A stretch of DNA of 64,000 nt. Source: an uncultured SAR116 cluster alpha proteobacterium. GTDB lineage: Bacteria > Pseudomonadota > Alphaproteobacteria > Puniceispirillales > Marisalimonadaceae. The translations under genes were made by a program, and so were the position numbers. The stretch is from contig CACMRF010000001.1 in the NCBI GenBank assembly GCA_902615995.1, forward strand, positions 62,001 to 126,000, given 5' to 3'. The notes beneath the pieces were generated by a model that saw nothing but the letters and a program-made list of their open reading frames with translations, was not told where the DNA came from and made no database searches. This document shows, one piece after another, positions 41,869 through 50,945 of this stretch. Each line of letters starts with the position of its first letter. Position 1 is the stretch's first letter.

Positions 41869-43107
41869 TTAGGCTCTGCAAATAATAGTAAAAACCAACG
41901 ATGACAACTCCTCTAGCGAATATTTTTGAAATTCCTCATCCATTTTCTTAACTTCATTAGCTGTAACTGTAACTGGAAGTTTCGATTGATTACTTACAAT
42001 CCATTTCTCTGGCCCTAATCTTGCTACTTCAAACATGTCAGTATTACCATTTGGTAAAACAGGTAGTGTTCCTGTATAAAAACTTTGCTCAATTGTCCAG
42101 CCAGCATTTGCTAAAAAATTTTTATAATCTGAATATCTCCAGCGGTTATGATCCTTAGAATATGAACTTAAAAACTCCTCCTCACTTAAATAAAGATACT
42201 TTAAAGGATTAGAAAAATCTGTGTGGTCTCTGGCATCTATTGAGTGAATGGATACACAACCATCATTAGATAGTTGTTTTAGAACTTTAGAGATTTGCGG
42301 TAGATCTCTCATATGCTCAAGAACACTCAAAGAGAAAATCAAATCTATATTTGAAACCTTACCTTGCAAATTTAAAGCATTTGTATTGTCGACAACTGTA
42401 AAAATATCTGGGTTCAATCTACAACTTTTTTTATCTTCAGAAAAAATTACAATTTCATCAAGTTCTCTAGAAGTTGGTAGCATTAGAGAGCATAGTAAAG
42501 ATATATTTTCAGCAAATTGAACATCAATATTATTATTAATTGAAACTATATTATTAAGATATAAGTGTTTGATACCAGCAAGACCAAGACATATTGCCAA
42601 GCCATTTGTTGGGCTAGCACCGAGTTCCAAACCAATAGTTTTTTTAATGTCAACACAAGCTATATTTAAGTACATCAGAAACATTCTAAATGAATATGAA
42701 CTATGGAATTCACCCCCATTTGTTGAAATGGAATTTATAATTAAGTTATTAAGAAGCTTAGATGATAAACTATTAGTATAAATTAATTTTGATAGTATTT
42801 TAGTTTCTTCCTCGATATCATTAGGAATCTGAACAACATATTCATGATCACTTTTAAGTGGACTGGTGTTGTCACTGGAAGAAAAATATAACTGATTTTC
42901 CCAATGTGAAAACAATCCTTTCCCAATTTTTCTTATATCTTCATGTGAAGAGCTAGATACTCCGATTGAAACACCATCTTCAAAAAGAATTAATTGTGAT
43001 TTTCTTAATGAATTTAAATTTTCTCCAGGGTATTCTTTTAAATCTAGATTAGCTATGTAGCAAAAGCCACTATCGTGCTGAATATTAAGCAATTTAATTA
43101 ACTTCAC
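41869..43107 (-). CDS. Class I SAM-dependent methyltransferase-like protein (cargo of tRNA-Leu island)
   Basis: GLELGASPTNGLAICLGLAG (motif I-like), DLIFSLSVLEHMRDLPQISKVLKQLSNDGCVSIHSIDARDH; intact 412-aa ORF. Confidence 0.72.
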   Translation of the reverse strand: MKLIKLLNIQHDSGFCYIANLDLKEYPGENLNSLRKSQLILFEDGVSIGVSSSSHEDIRKIGKGLFSHWENQLYFSSSDNTSPLKSDHEYVVQIPNDIEEETKILSKLIYTNSLSSKLLNNLIINSISTNGGEFHSSYSFRMFLMYLNIACVDIKKTIGLELGASPTNGLAICLGLAGIKHLYLNNIVSINNNIDVQFAENISLLCSLMLPTSRELDEIVIFSEDKKSCRLNPDIFTVVDNTNALNLQGKVSNIDLIFSLSVLEHMRDLPQISKVLKQLSNDGCVSIHSIDARDHTDFSNPLKYLYLSEEEFLSSYSKDHNRWRYSDYKNFLANAGWTIEQSFYTGTLPVLPNGNTDMFEVARLGPEKWIVSNQSKLPVTVTANEVKKMDEEFQKYSLEELSSLVFTIICRA

Positions 43108-43436
43108 GATTTTTGCTCTTATAGGTTCAATTGAGAATAGTTTGGATAAATTAAATTTTCTTTGGTAAAGAATAAAACACTTTCTAATATCTTTTCTTTT
43201 AATTTCTTATATTTAATTAGTTTTCCTGATTTATTCATACTTAAACTCATTTTCTAATTTTAATATTAAACAATAAAATTATAAATACATTAACTGTATC
43301 TTATTTTATGAATTTATGTGGTCTAAAGATAGCTATGAAATTTTAATATCTAAAATTTTTTAAATTAGCAACACATTTTTTGAAGAATTTAGAAACAATA
43401 CCTTAAAACTTTTCGACTAAAGCAGACTCAATTTAG

Positions 43437-43841
43437 AGTGATTTGATACCAAAACTATCTAAGTTAAAAACAATATTTAGTGAATGGTAAATTGCTCTTA
43501 CAGATGAAAATATCAAAACTTTCAAAAAGTACAGAGCTTGGTTGTCAGAAATGATGTTACCTCAATCGGATACACCATTTATTCCAAAATTAGATGGTGG
43601 TCACCTGAATAAAAACTTTGGTAGAACAACAATGACAATTTTGACCAGAGAAGCTGAACTACCCTATTATGCTCCTCATGGTTTAAGACACACTCATGCT
43701 TCCAATTTAGCAAATACAGAAATAACTATAAAATTGTTATCACATCGCCTAGGTCACACTTCTGTAAAAACTACTATGGATTAATATGCTAAAGTAAAGG
43801 CTAAAGCTTCAGTTAAGTATCTAAAGAAAGTCCAAAAGTAA
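43437..43841 (+). pseudogene. Tyrosine recombinase/phage integrase C-terminal remnant
   Basis: ALTDENIKTFKKYRAWLSE...PHGLRHTHASNLANT...IKLLSHRLGHTSVKTTMD*YAKVKAKASVKYLKKVQK*; in-frame TAA at 43488 and 43782; no N-terminal part found. Confidence 0.88.
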
Positions 43842-43872
43842 GATGTATTTAGTGTCATCAAGTACTCAATTT

Positions 43873-43890
43873 CGTACCATTTTCGTACCA
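43873..43890 (+). repeat. Paired CGTACCA direct repeats (right end)
   Basis: CGTACCA at 43873-43879 and 43884-43890. Confidence 0.7.
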
Positions 43891-43972
43891 CGTTTAGATA
43901 AATTAAGAATGTTAGTTGGACTGAAAATAACGAATAATCTTCTAAAATCGTTATCTACCTTAATTTGTGAAG

Positions 43973-44027
43973 TTTGGTAGGGATACCCGGAATCGAACCG
44001 GGAAGCCTTGCGGCACTGGTTTTTGAG
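43973..44027 (-). repeat. Proximal att-like copy of the repeat inside intact tRNA-Leu
   Basis: 55-nt direct repeat partner of 41530-41584. Confidence 0.92.
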
Positions 44028-44059
44028 ACCAGCGTGTTTACCTATTTCACCATATCCCC
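43975..44059 (-). tRNA. tRNA-Leu (anticodon CAA), CCA encoded
   Basis: Minus: GGGGATATGGTGAAATAGGTAAACACGCTGGTCTCAAAAACCAGTGCCGCAAGGCTTCCCGGTTCGATTCCGGGTATCCCTACCA; anticodon stem CTGGT/ACCAG, T-loop TTCGATT, variable arm. Confidence 0.95.
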
Positions 44060-44105
44060 AAATATAATTCTTTAATAAATATTATATTAGTATAATCATA
44101 CGGAT

Positions 44106-44702
44106 GTGAAAACCAAAATCAAAATTACAAATATCCCTTTTTTTGAGAAACTAATCGAACAATCTAAGTCAATTTATGCAAAAATATTGCTCTATTTTAT
44201 TTCTTTCATAGAAGCTATTTTTTTTCCTATTCCAGTAGATCCTTTATTGGCAATATTAGTATTAAATAACAAACAAAAATATATCGAACTTACTATTTAT
44301 TGTACATTAGCTTCAGTAATTGGGGGATTAGTTGGTTGGCTTCTGGGTTATTTTATAGGAGAAGAAATAGAAAAGCTTCTTACTATTATTCCATGGATTA
44401 AAGATGATAGCTTTAATACTGTTAAAACAGCTTTTGATGAGCACGGTATTTTAATTATATTTTTAGGAGCATTTACACCTTTGCCATTTAAAATAATTTC
44501 AGTAACAAGTGGTGTCTTTCATATAAACATTGTAGCGTTTTTTGTTATGTCTTTAATTGGAAGAGGGTTAAGGTTTTTTTTAGTGAGTTTAATTGTTAAA
44601 AATTTTGGTGACAAAGGAATTTATCTTTTAAAAAAACATACATTTGTATTTTCAACTTTATTTGGATTAATGTTGATTCTATTGTATTTTATATTTATTT
44701 GA
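44106..44702 (+). CDS. YqaA/DedA-type (VTT domain) membrane protein
   Basis: EAIFFPIPVDPLLAILVL, GGLVGWLLGYFIGEE, FLGAFTPLPFKIISVTSGV. Confidence 0.85.
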   Translation: MKTKIKITNIPFFEKLIEQSKSIYAKILLYFISFIEAIFFPIPVDPLLAILVLNNKQKYIELTIYCTLASVIGGLVGWLLGYFIGEEIEKLLTIIPWIKDDSFNTVKTAFDEHGILIIFLGAFTPLPFKIISVTSGVFHINIVAFFVMSLIGRGLRFFLVSLIVKNFGDKGIYLLKKHTFVFSTLFGLMLILLYFIFI

Positions 44703-45181
44703 AAATGAAGATTATTTCTAACAATTTAAACGCAACTCTATCTTTATTTCTATCTTCAGGCTTGCTACTTGGAGCATATTTTTTAGAGTTTTATCTCTCA
44801 CTTATTCCTTGTGATTTATGTATTAAACAAAGAATTGTTCATGTCTTTATTCTTATATTAAGTTTGTTAATTTTTTCATTACATAAATTTTCTAAATTAA
44901 AGTTTATTATGTTATCAATTTTAAATTTACTTTGGTTAGTTAGTTCCTCTCTAGCTTTTTATCACTTTGGTATTGAAAAAAAACTGTGGAAAGGATTTTC
45001 AGGATGTAGCTCTAATTTAATATTTAATGAAAATACTTTAGACCAATTATTATCAAAAAGTCCTATTAGATGTGACGAAACACAATTTGAATTGCTTAAT
45101 CTTAGTTTAGCTGGATGGAATGGAATTTTATCTATAATCATCTTTATTATTTTATCATATCTATTATATAAGGATTATTAG
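44699..45181 (+). CDS. dsbB: Disulfide bond formation protein DsbB family
   Basis: LSLIPCDLCIKQRIVH (CxxC in the first periplasmic loop), second Cys pair (GCSS, RCDE), four TMs. Confidence 0.87.
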   Translation: MKMKIISNNLNATLSLFLSSGLLLGAYFLEFYLSLIPCDLCIKQRIVHVFILILSLLIFSLHKFSKLKFIMLSILNLLWLVSSSLAFYHFGIEKKLWKGFSGCSSNLIFNENTLDQLLSKSPIRCDETQFELLNLSLAGWNGILSIIIFIILSYLLYKDY

Positions 45182-45189
45182 GAGACGAA

Positions 45190-45702
45190 ATGAACATTAA
45201 ACTAGATAAAATTCTGCGTGTTGATCATGCTGGTGAAGTTGGTGCTGCCAAAATATATGAGGGTCAATTAAAGGTTTTAGGAAAAACTGACGTTGGTCCA
45301 ATGATACAGCATATGAAAGATCAAGAAAAAGAACATCTAGACACCTTTCATGATCTATTAAATGAACATGAGGTTAGACCAACTATAATGTTACCTGTTT
45401 GGAACCTTGCTGGCTACGGCTTAGGTGTTATCTCTGCTGCAATGGGAAAAAAAGCTGCAATGGCTTGTACAATTGCTGTTGAAGAAGTAATTGGAAAGCA
45501 TTATGAAAAACAAGCAGATCAATTAACAGAAAAAAAATATCAAGGCCTTAAAAAGAAGCTTCTTAAGTTTAGAGATGACGAATTAGAACACAAGGACATT
45601 GCAACAGAACATGATGGACAGAAAACGCCTGGATATAAACTTTTAAAATTTGTTGTTCAATCTGGATGTAAAGCAGCAATTAAAATTTCAGAAAAGATTT
45701 AA
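45190..45702 (+). CDS. coq7: 2-polyprenyl-3-methyl-6-methoxy-1,4-benzoquinone monooxygenase (COQ7)
   Basis: RVDHAGEVGAAKIYEGQL, DQEKEHLDTFHDLL, AVEEVIGKHYEKQ, DDELEHKDIA. Confidence 0.96.
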   Translation: MNIKLDKILRVDHAGEVGAAKIYEGQLKVLGKTDVGPMIQHMKDQEKEHLDTFHDLLNEHEVRPTIMLPVWNLAGYGLGVISAAMGKKAAMACTIAVEEVIGKHYEKQADQLTEKKYQGLKKKLLKFRDDELEHKDIATEHDGQKTPGYKLLKFVVQSGCKAAIKISEKI

Positions 45703-46277
45703 TTTTTTACAAGTTCAGTATCCCAATACAAGAAATCCATCCAGGTTTCATGCAAAAAATTTGGTGGAAATAATCTACCATTATTTTTTAATATAGCTTC
45801 AGATGGAATATAGGGTTTAACCTTTAATTTTAATCCTGAATTCTTTAGAGATTTATTTCCTTTTTTAAAATTACAACTTCTACAAGCTGAAACTACATTT
45901 AGCCAATTAGTTTTTCCACCATGTGATCTAGGTATTATATGATCAAAAGTAAGCTCTTTTATTTTTTTCTTAATTCCACAATATTGACATGTACATTTAT
46001 CTCTTAAAAAAACATTAAATCTAGTGAATGCAGGATCTTTTTTTGCTGAAATATATTCTTTTAAGGCGATTACACTGGGTAACTTAAGGGAAAATGTTGG
46101 TGAATTTATAACCTGGTCATATTCTGCAACAATATCAACTCTATTCAAAAAAACTGCCTTTACAGAATCCTGCCAAGACCATAAAGAAAGTGGATAATAA
46201 CTTAAGGGTTGATAATCTGCATTAAGTACGAGAGTAGGTGAAAAATTAAGCATAATAATAACAAATCTTAAGAACAA
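45699..46277 (-). CDS. HNH endonuclease
   Basis: CQYCGIKKKIKELTFDHIIPRSHGGKTNWLNVVSACRSCNFKKGNK. Confidence 0.93.
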   Translation of the reverse strand: MFLRFVIIMLNFSPTLVLNADYQPLSYYPLSLWSWQDSVKAVFLNRVDIVAEYDQVINSPTFSLKLPSVIALKEYISAKKDPAFTRFNVFLRDKCTCQYCGIKKKIKELTFDHIIPRSHGGKTNWLNVVSACRSCNFKKGNKSLKNSGLKLKVKPYIPSEAILKNNGRLFPPNFLHETWMDFLYWDTELVKN

Positions 46278-46322
46278 ATATCCAGTCTTTACAACAATTA
46301 TTTTAGTTTTGTTAAATCTATT

Positions 46323-46985
46323 TTAAAAGTTGACTATTTTTTTTACAAAGTTCATTCCGGCAGAAATACCATCTGGATCTATCCCATGACCTAATCCCGG
46401 CCTGATTACTGTTTTAACATCAAAACCAATTCCAGTAAGTAATTTTTTTGCATTTTCTAAGGAGCTAAATGGAACAATATCATCTTTCTCTCCGTGAACC
46501 AATAATACAGGTGTTGAAGAGTTTCTATGTATATTTTCATTAATTAAATGTTTTGAAGCATTAATATTTTCTAGAGAAGTTCCTCCAGAATAACCAATAA
46601 TACCAAAAAAATTGTTCTTACTTAATAACAAACTTTGAATGCACATCATTGCACCTTGAGAAAAACCAATTAATAAAACATCTTCAAATTTTAAACTTTC
46701 CTTATCACACTCTTGTTTTATTAAACTTAACAATTCGTTAGACGCATTTATTGCACCATTTGGAATTTCTTCTATAGGAAACCATTCTTTACCTATTGGT
46801 GACATCTTACAATCAAAAGGAGCATCAGGAGAAATAAATTTTGCATAAGGCAAAATCATTGAGAATGGTGATGAAAGATCTATAAGGTCTGCTCCATCAG
46901 CGCCATAACCGTGGAGAAAAAAAACTATTTGTTTAGGGGACGTTCCTGCAGTTGGCGATTTTGTATGAATTTTTCTTTCTTCCAT
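46323..46985 (-). CDS. Phospholipase/carboxylesterase family alpha/beta hydrolase
   Basis: FFLHGYGADGADLIDLS, LIGFSQGAMMCIQ, PVLLVHGEKDDIVPF, GLGHGID. Confidence 0.92.
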   Translation of the reverse strand: MEERKIHTKSPTAGTSPKQIVFFLHGYGADGADLIDLSSPFSMILPYAKFISPDAPFDCKMSPIGKEWFPIEEIPNGAINASNELLSLIKQECDKESLKFEDVLLIGFSQGAMMCIQSLLLSKNNFFGIIGYSGGTSLENINASKHLINENIHRNSSTPVLLVHGEKDDIVPFSSLENAKKLLTGIGFDVKTVIRPGLGHGIDPDGISAGMNFVKKIVNF

Positions 46986-47066
46986 ATGTAATTATTATGT
47001 ATACTTGTAATATTAATATTTTATAGAGTAGATTAAATTATTTTTTTGTTAATTAAAGGATAAATT

Positions 47067-48065
47067 GTGTCAAATCAATTAATTGATCCATTTGGTAGAG
47101 AAATAAACTATTTAAGAGTTTCTGTTACCGACAGATGTGATTTTAGATGTACGTATTGTATGTCTGAAAACATGGCTTTTCTTCCAAAAAAAGATATTCT
47201 TTCTTTAGAAGAACTGGAAACAATATGTAATGTATTTATAAAACTTGGCACAAAAAAAATTAGGCTTACAGGTGGTGAACCATTGGTTAGAAAAGGAATA
47301 TTAAACTTAATTAAAAACCTTGGAAAAAAAATTGAAAAAGGTTTAGACGAGCTGACTTTAACTACTAACGGAAGTCAACTTGAGAAGTATGCAGAATTTT
47401 TAAAAGAAAATGGTGTGAACAGAGTAAATGTTTCTCTTGATCATTTAGATCCAAGTAAGTTTAGAGAAATTACCAGATGGGGAGATTTAGACAAAGTATT
47501 AGCTGGAATTGAAAAAGCAAAAAGTGTTGGGATTAAAGTTAAAATTAATACAGTTGCACTAAAAGATTTTAACGAAAAAAATATTATAGAAATGATAGAA
47601 TGGTGTTCTTTAAATGAATATGACATGACGTTAATAGAAGTAATGCCAATGGGTGACATTGGGAGTGAAAATAGGTTTAATCAATATTTACCACTATCAG
47701 AAGTTAAGGAAAGACTATCTAAAAAATTTAATTTAACAAATATCCCAAAAAAAACTGGTGGGCCAGCTAAGTATTATAAAATAGAAGGTAAAAAAATTGA
47801 TTTAGGATTTATTACGCCATTAACTCACAATTTTTGTGAATCTTGTAACAGGGTAAGATTAACTTGTACTGGTATTTTGTATATGTGTTTAGGCCAAGAT
47901 GATAATGTTGATTTAAAAAATATTTTAAGAAATAAAGGTTCCTCTTTTCTTGAAAATAGTCTCTTCAAGGCCATTTCAAAAAAACCTAAAGGACATGACT
48001 TTAATATCTCAAAAAGTGGAATTAACATATCCTCTAATAGGCATATGTCTGTAACAGGCGGTTAA
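47067..48065 (+). CDS. moaA: GTP 3',8-cyclase (GTG start)
   Basis: RVSVTDRCDFRCTYCMSE (CxxxCxxC), LTGGEPLVRKGI, C-terminal FCESCNRVRLTCTG. Confidence 0.97.
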   Translation: MSNQLIDPFGREINYLRVSVTDRCDFRCTYCMSENMAFLPKKDILSLEELETICNVFIKLGTKKIRLTGGEPLVRKGILNLIKNLGKKIEKGLDELTLTTNGSQLEKYAEFLKENGVNRVNVSLDHLDPSKFREITRWGDLDKVLAGIEKAKSVGIKVKINTVALKDFNEKNIIEMIEWCSLNEYDMTLIEVMPMGDIGSENRFNQYLPLSEVKERLSKKFNLTNIPKKTGGPAKYYKIEGKKIDLGFITPLTHNFCESCNRVRLTCTGILYMCLGQDDNVDLKNILRNKGSSFLENSLFKAISKKPKGHDFNISKSGINISSNRHMSVTGG

Positions 48066-48079
48066 ATAATAAAACTTTT

Positions 48080-49090
48080 ATGAAAAATTTAATTACAGAT
48101 ATTGAAGGAGTTTTAGTTGGTTGTGCAGAGGATCAAAATTTTTCTACTGGTGTAACCGTATTATCTGGACCAAGTCCTTTTACAGCTGCAGTAGATGTTA
48201 GAGGTGGTGGAGCTGGAACAAGAGAAACTGAGATTCTTAAACTTGAAAGTTCAATTGGAAAAGTTGATGCTATTGTTTTATCAGGAGGTTCAGCATTTGG
48301 ACTAGATGCAAGTTCTGAGGTTCAAAAACTTTTACTTGAAGAAGGTAAAGGTTACAAAGTTAAAAATCATTCTATTCCCTTAGTATCCTCTGCTGTCATT
48401 TTTGATTTAATTCAACCAGATAATTATTGGAAAAAAAATGTTTCAATATGGAGAACTTTAGCTAATAAAGCATATAAAAATCTATCAGATAATTTCTTAC
48501 TTGGATCTAAAGGAGCAGGTTACGGAGCAAATACCGCTACTGTAAAAGGTGGACAAGGTTCGGCCTCTAGTGAAGTAGAATTAAGTAATGGAAAAAAAAT
48601 TAAAGTTGGATCTTTAGTTATAAATAATGCTGTTGGGAACCCTCTTTTAAATGATGGGCCAAATTTCTTGTCTGGTCATCTGGAGGTAAATAATGAATTT
48701 GGTGGATTAACTCTATCTAATCAAAAATATGATGGTAAAATAAGAGCAAAAAGAATTTTAAACAACTTTGAACAATTAAATACTGTTATCGGAATAATTG
48801 CTACAGATGCTCCTTTGAATAGAATGCAGCTAAAAAGAATGTCTATTATGTGTCATGGCTCTATATCAAGATCAATACACCCATCTCATACACCAATGGA
48901 TGGAGATACTATTTTTGCAATCTCTACATCAGATAAAAGTCATAAAATTTCTGAAGAAATTAGTAAATTAGACTTAACTATTATAAGTTCAATAGCTTCA
49001 GACACATTTTCAAGAGCTTGTAACCGAGCAATCTTTGAAGCTAAAAATATAGGAGGTAAACCTTCTTGGAAAGATTTATTTAAAAACTAA
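48080..49090 (+). CDS. P1 family peptidase (DmpA/L-aminopeptidase-like)
   Basis: TDIEGVLVGCAED, AVDVRGGGAGTRETE, LSGGSAFGLDASSEV, GSLVINNAVGNPL. Confidence 0.9.
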   Translation: MKNLITDIEGVLVGCAEDQNFSTGVTVLSGPSPFTAAVDVRGGGAGTRETEILKLESSIGKVDAIVLSGGSAFGLDASSEVQKLLLEEGKGYKVKNHSIPLVSSAVIFDLIQPDNYWKKNVSIWRTLANKAYKNLSDNFLLGSKGAGYGANTATVKGGQGSASSEVELSNGKKIKVGSLVINNAVGNPLLNDGPNFLSGHLEVNNEFGGLTLSNQKYDGKIRAKRILNNFEQLNTVIGIIATDAPLNRMQLKRMSIMCHGSISRSIHPSHTPMDGDTIFAISTSDKSHKISEEISKLDLTIISSIASDTFSRACNRAIFEAKNIGGKPSWKDLFKN

Positions 49091-49878
49091 TTGTTTTTGT
49101 TATTTTTTTCAAATTTTGACCTTAATCTATAATAGAATACCGGTGAAATAGGTATTGTAATAATGTAAATAAGTACTAAAAGTGTAAAACCTTGTGTAGG
49201 ATCGCTAATTATATAATGACTCAAAATTCCAAGAAAAATTAAAAAGGGTATTACAAATTTCCTAGGTACAAGCATGACTTTTCCAGAAAAAGTTGGTAAA
49301 TTACTTACCATTCCAATAGCAATTAGAGAAATCCAAATACTAATAAAAAATTCTGTTTTAAATTCATTAAGATCAAATATTTCTAAACCTGTTATTGGAA
49401 AAAGAGCTAAAAATGCAGCTGCCGGTGTTGGAATTCCACTAAAATAATTTTTTGCATAAGTTGGTTTATCTGAGAGCTCAGAATTAAATCTAGCAAGCCT
49501 TAATGAAGAACATATTATAAAAAGAACTACCACAATCCAAAGGTACTTATTTTCAGTTCCTCCCATCCAAAAATAAATCGTAATTGGAGGAATTGTACCA
49601 AATACAACAAAATCTGATAATGAATCTAAATACATGCCAAAATTACTTGTTGATTTTAAGAGTCTTGCTACCCTTCCATCTAATAAATCAAACACAGCAG
49701 CTATAATTATAAAAATTATTACTAAATTCCAATTTTCTAATAATGCATGATAGAATGCTTGTAGTCCAAAAATAAGAGCACATATAGTCAGAAAATTTGG
49801 CAAAAGCCAAGTTATCGAAAATTTTTTAGGTCTATCAGAAAAAGCTTTTCTGGCTAATTTAATACCTCTTATTTTCAT
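49087..49878 (-). CDS. pssA: CDP-diacylglycerol-serine O-phosphatidyltransferase
   Basis: FDLLDGRVARLLKSTSNFGMYLDSLSDFVVFG (CDP-alcohol phosphotransferase motif). Confidence 0.95.
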   Translation of the reverse strand: MKIRGIKLARKAFSDRPKKFSITWLLPNFLTICALIFGLQAFYHALLENWNLVIIFIIIAAVFDLLDGRVARLLKSTSNFGMYLDSLSDFVVFGTIPPITIYFWMGGTENKYLWIVVVLFIICSSLRLARFNSELSDKPTYAKNYFSGIPTPAAAFLALFPITGLEIFDLNEFKTEFFISIWISLIAIGMVSNLPTFSGKVMLVPRKFVIPFLIFLGILSHYIISDPTQGFTLLVLIYIITIPISPVFYYRLRSKFEKNNKNN

Positions 49879-49881
49879 AGT

Positions 49882-50571
49882 CTATTTTTTTTTTGAATTT
49901 ATCTCAGCAAGGATAGTTTCTCCAGCAATTGAAGTTTGTCCTTTTAAAACATTAATTTTTGATCCTAATGGTATGTAAACATCCACTTTACTTCCGAATC
50001 TAATAATGCCAAAAATTTCACCTGTAATAAGTTTTTGTCCTTCTTGAGCTTCATTTACAATTCTTCTTGCCAATAGGCCAGCAATTTGTACAAAAGCTAT
50101 TTTAATTTTGTTATTAACATTCATTACTAAAGACAGTCTTTCATTTTCTTTGGATGCTTTGTCTAAACTAGCATTAAAAAATAAGCCTGGTATATAATTT
50201 CTCTTTGAAATTGTTCCAGACATTGGAGATCTATTTACATGAACATTGAAAACATTCATAAATATTCCAATCTTGGTATATTTATTTTTAGGTAAACCTA
50301 TTTCTTCATCAGGAGTAATGTCCTCTATCTCAATAATTTTACCATCAGCTGGAGCTATAACCAAACTATTATCGATATTTTCTGGGGTAATTCTCTCAGG
50401 GTTTCTAAAAAAATATATGCACCAGAGCGTTAAAATCAGCCCAATAAAAAACAAAGGAGTCCAGATCCAACCAATTATCAAAGTTACTAGACAAAATATA
50501 ATTATAAAAGGCAAACCAGATGGATGAATTGGAACTAATACATTTTTTTTAATTGAATCTAATATTGACAT
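49882..50571 (-). CDS. psd: Phosphatidylserine decarboxylase
   Basis: IAPADGKIIEIE, FMNVFNVHVNRSPMSG, FGSKVDVYIP; next to pssA. Confidence 0.94.
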   Translation of the reverse strand: MSILDSIKKNVLVPIHPSGLPFIIIFCLVTLIIGWIWTPLFFIGLILTLWCIYFFRNPERITPENIDNSLVIAPADGKIIEIEDITPDEEIGLPKNKYTKIGIFMNVFNVHVNRSPMSGTISKRNYIPGLFFNASLDKASKENERLSLVMNVNNKIKIAFVQIAGLLARRIVNEAQEGQKLITGEIFGIIRFGSKVDVYIPLGSKINVLKGQTSIAGETILAEINSKKK

Positions 50572-50609
50572 TTTTTTAAAACCTATGAATATTAATGTAG
50601 AGTACTATA

Positions 50610-50864
50610 ATGTTAAATCCTGAAGAACACAAGCTTGATAAATTAGAACAAGAGTTATTGAACATAGAAAAAGTTGCTAAAAATTTAGATTTAAATTCAA
50701 AAGACGAAGATCGTATGGTTTTAACAAATATTGTTTCCGAAACTCAAAATGTTCAAAAAAATCAGAGTAAAAATGATCTGATTAGTAGCTTAAATAATAT
50801 TAAGCTGCATCTTCACCAACAAATCAAAAAAATTGATGAAATAATTAAAAGCTTTGATAAATAA
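50610..50864 (+). CDS. Small uncharacterised coiled-coil-prone protein (84 aa)
   Basis: Intact ORF MLNPEEHKLDKLEQELLNIEKVAKNLDLN... in an otherwise unassigned intergenic region; no family recognised. Confidence 0.5.
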   Translation: MLNPEEHKLDKLEQELLNIEKVAKNLDLNSKDEDRMVLTNIVSETQNVQKNQSKNDLISSLNNIKLHLHQQIKKIDEIIKSFDK

Positions 50865-50945
50865 ATATTTTGTTGATAAAAAATAAAAATATCTTATTTT
50901 AGAAATTAATATAAAATAGTTTATATTTAAACTTTGGAGATTTTA

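Larger units (their letters stand above)
41530..44059. mobile_element. Decayed integrative element inserted at the 3' part of tRNA-Leu(CAA)
   Basis: 55-nt direct repeat of tRNA 3' half at both ends (53/55 identical), internal CGTACCA repeat pairs near both ends, integrase remnant, one cargo ORF. Confidence 0.82.

Noticed and set aside
42248-42781. Plus-strand ORFs 42248..42520 and 42569..42781 as island cargo
   Set aside because: Antisense to the intact methyltransferase-like ORF, with no recognisable motifs.
45699-46277. HNH endonuclease as part of a defence or homing element
   Set aside because: Next to coq7 with a tight shared stop and no restriction, toxin or intron partners; stand-alone HNH genes like this are common in alphaproteobacterial core genomes.
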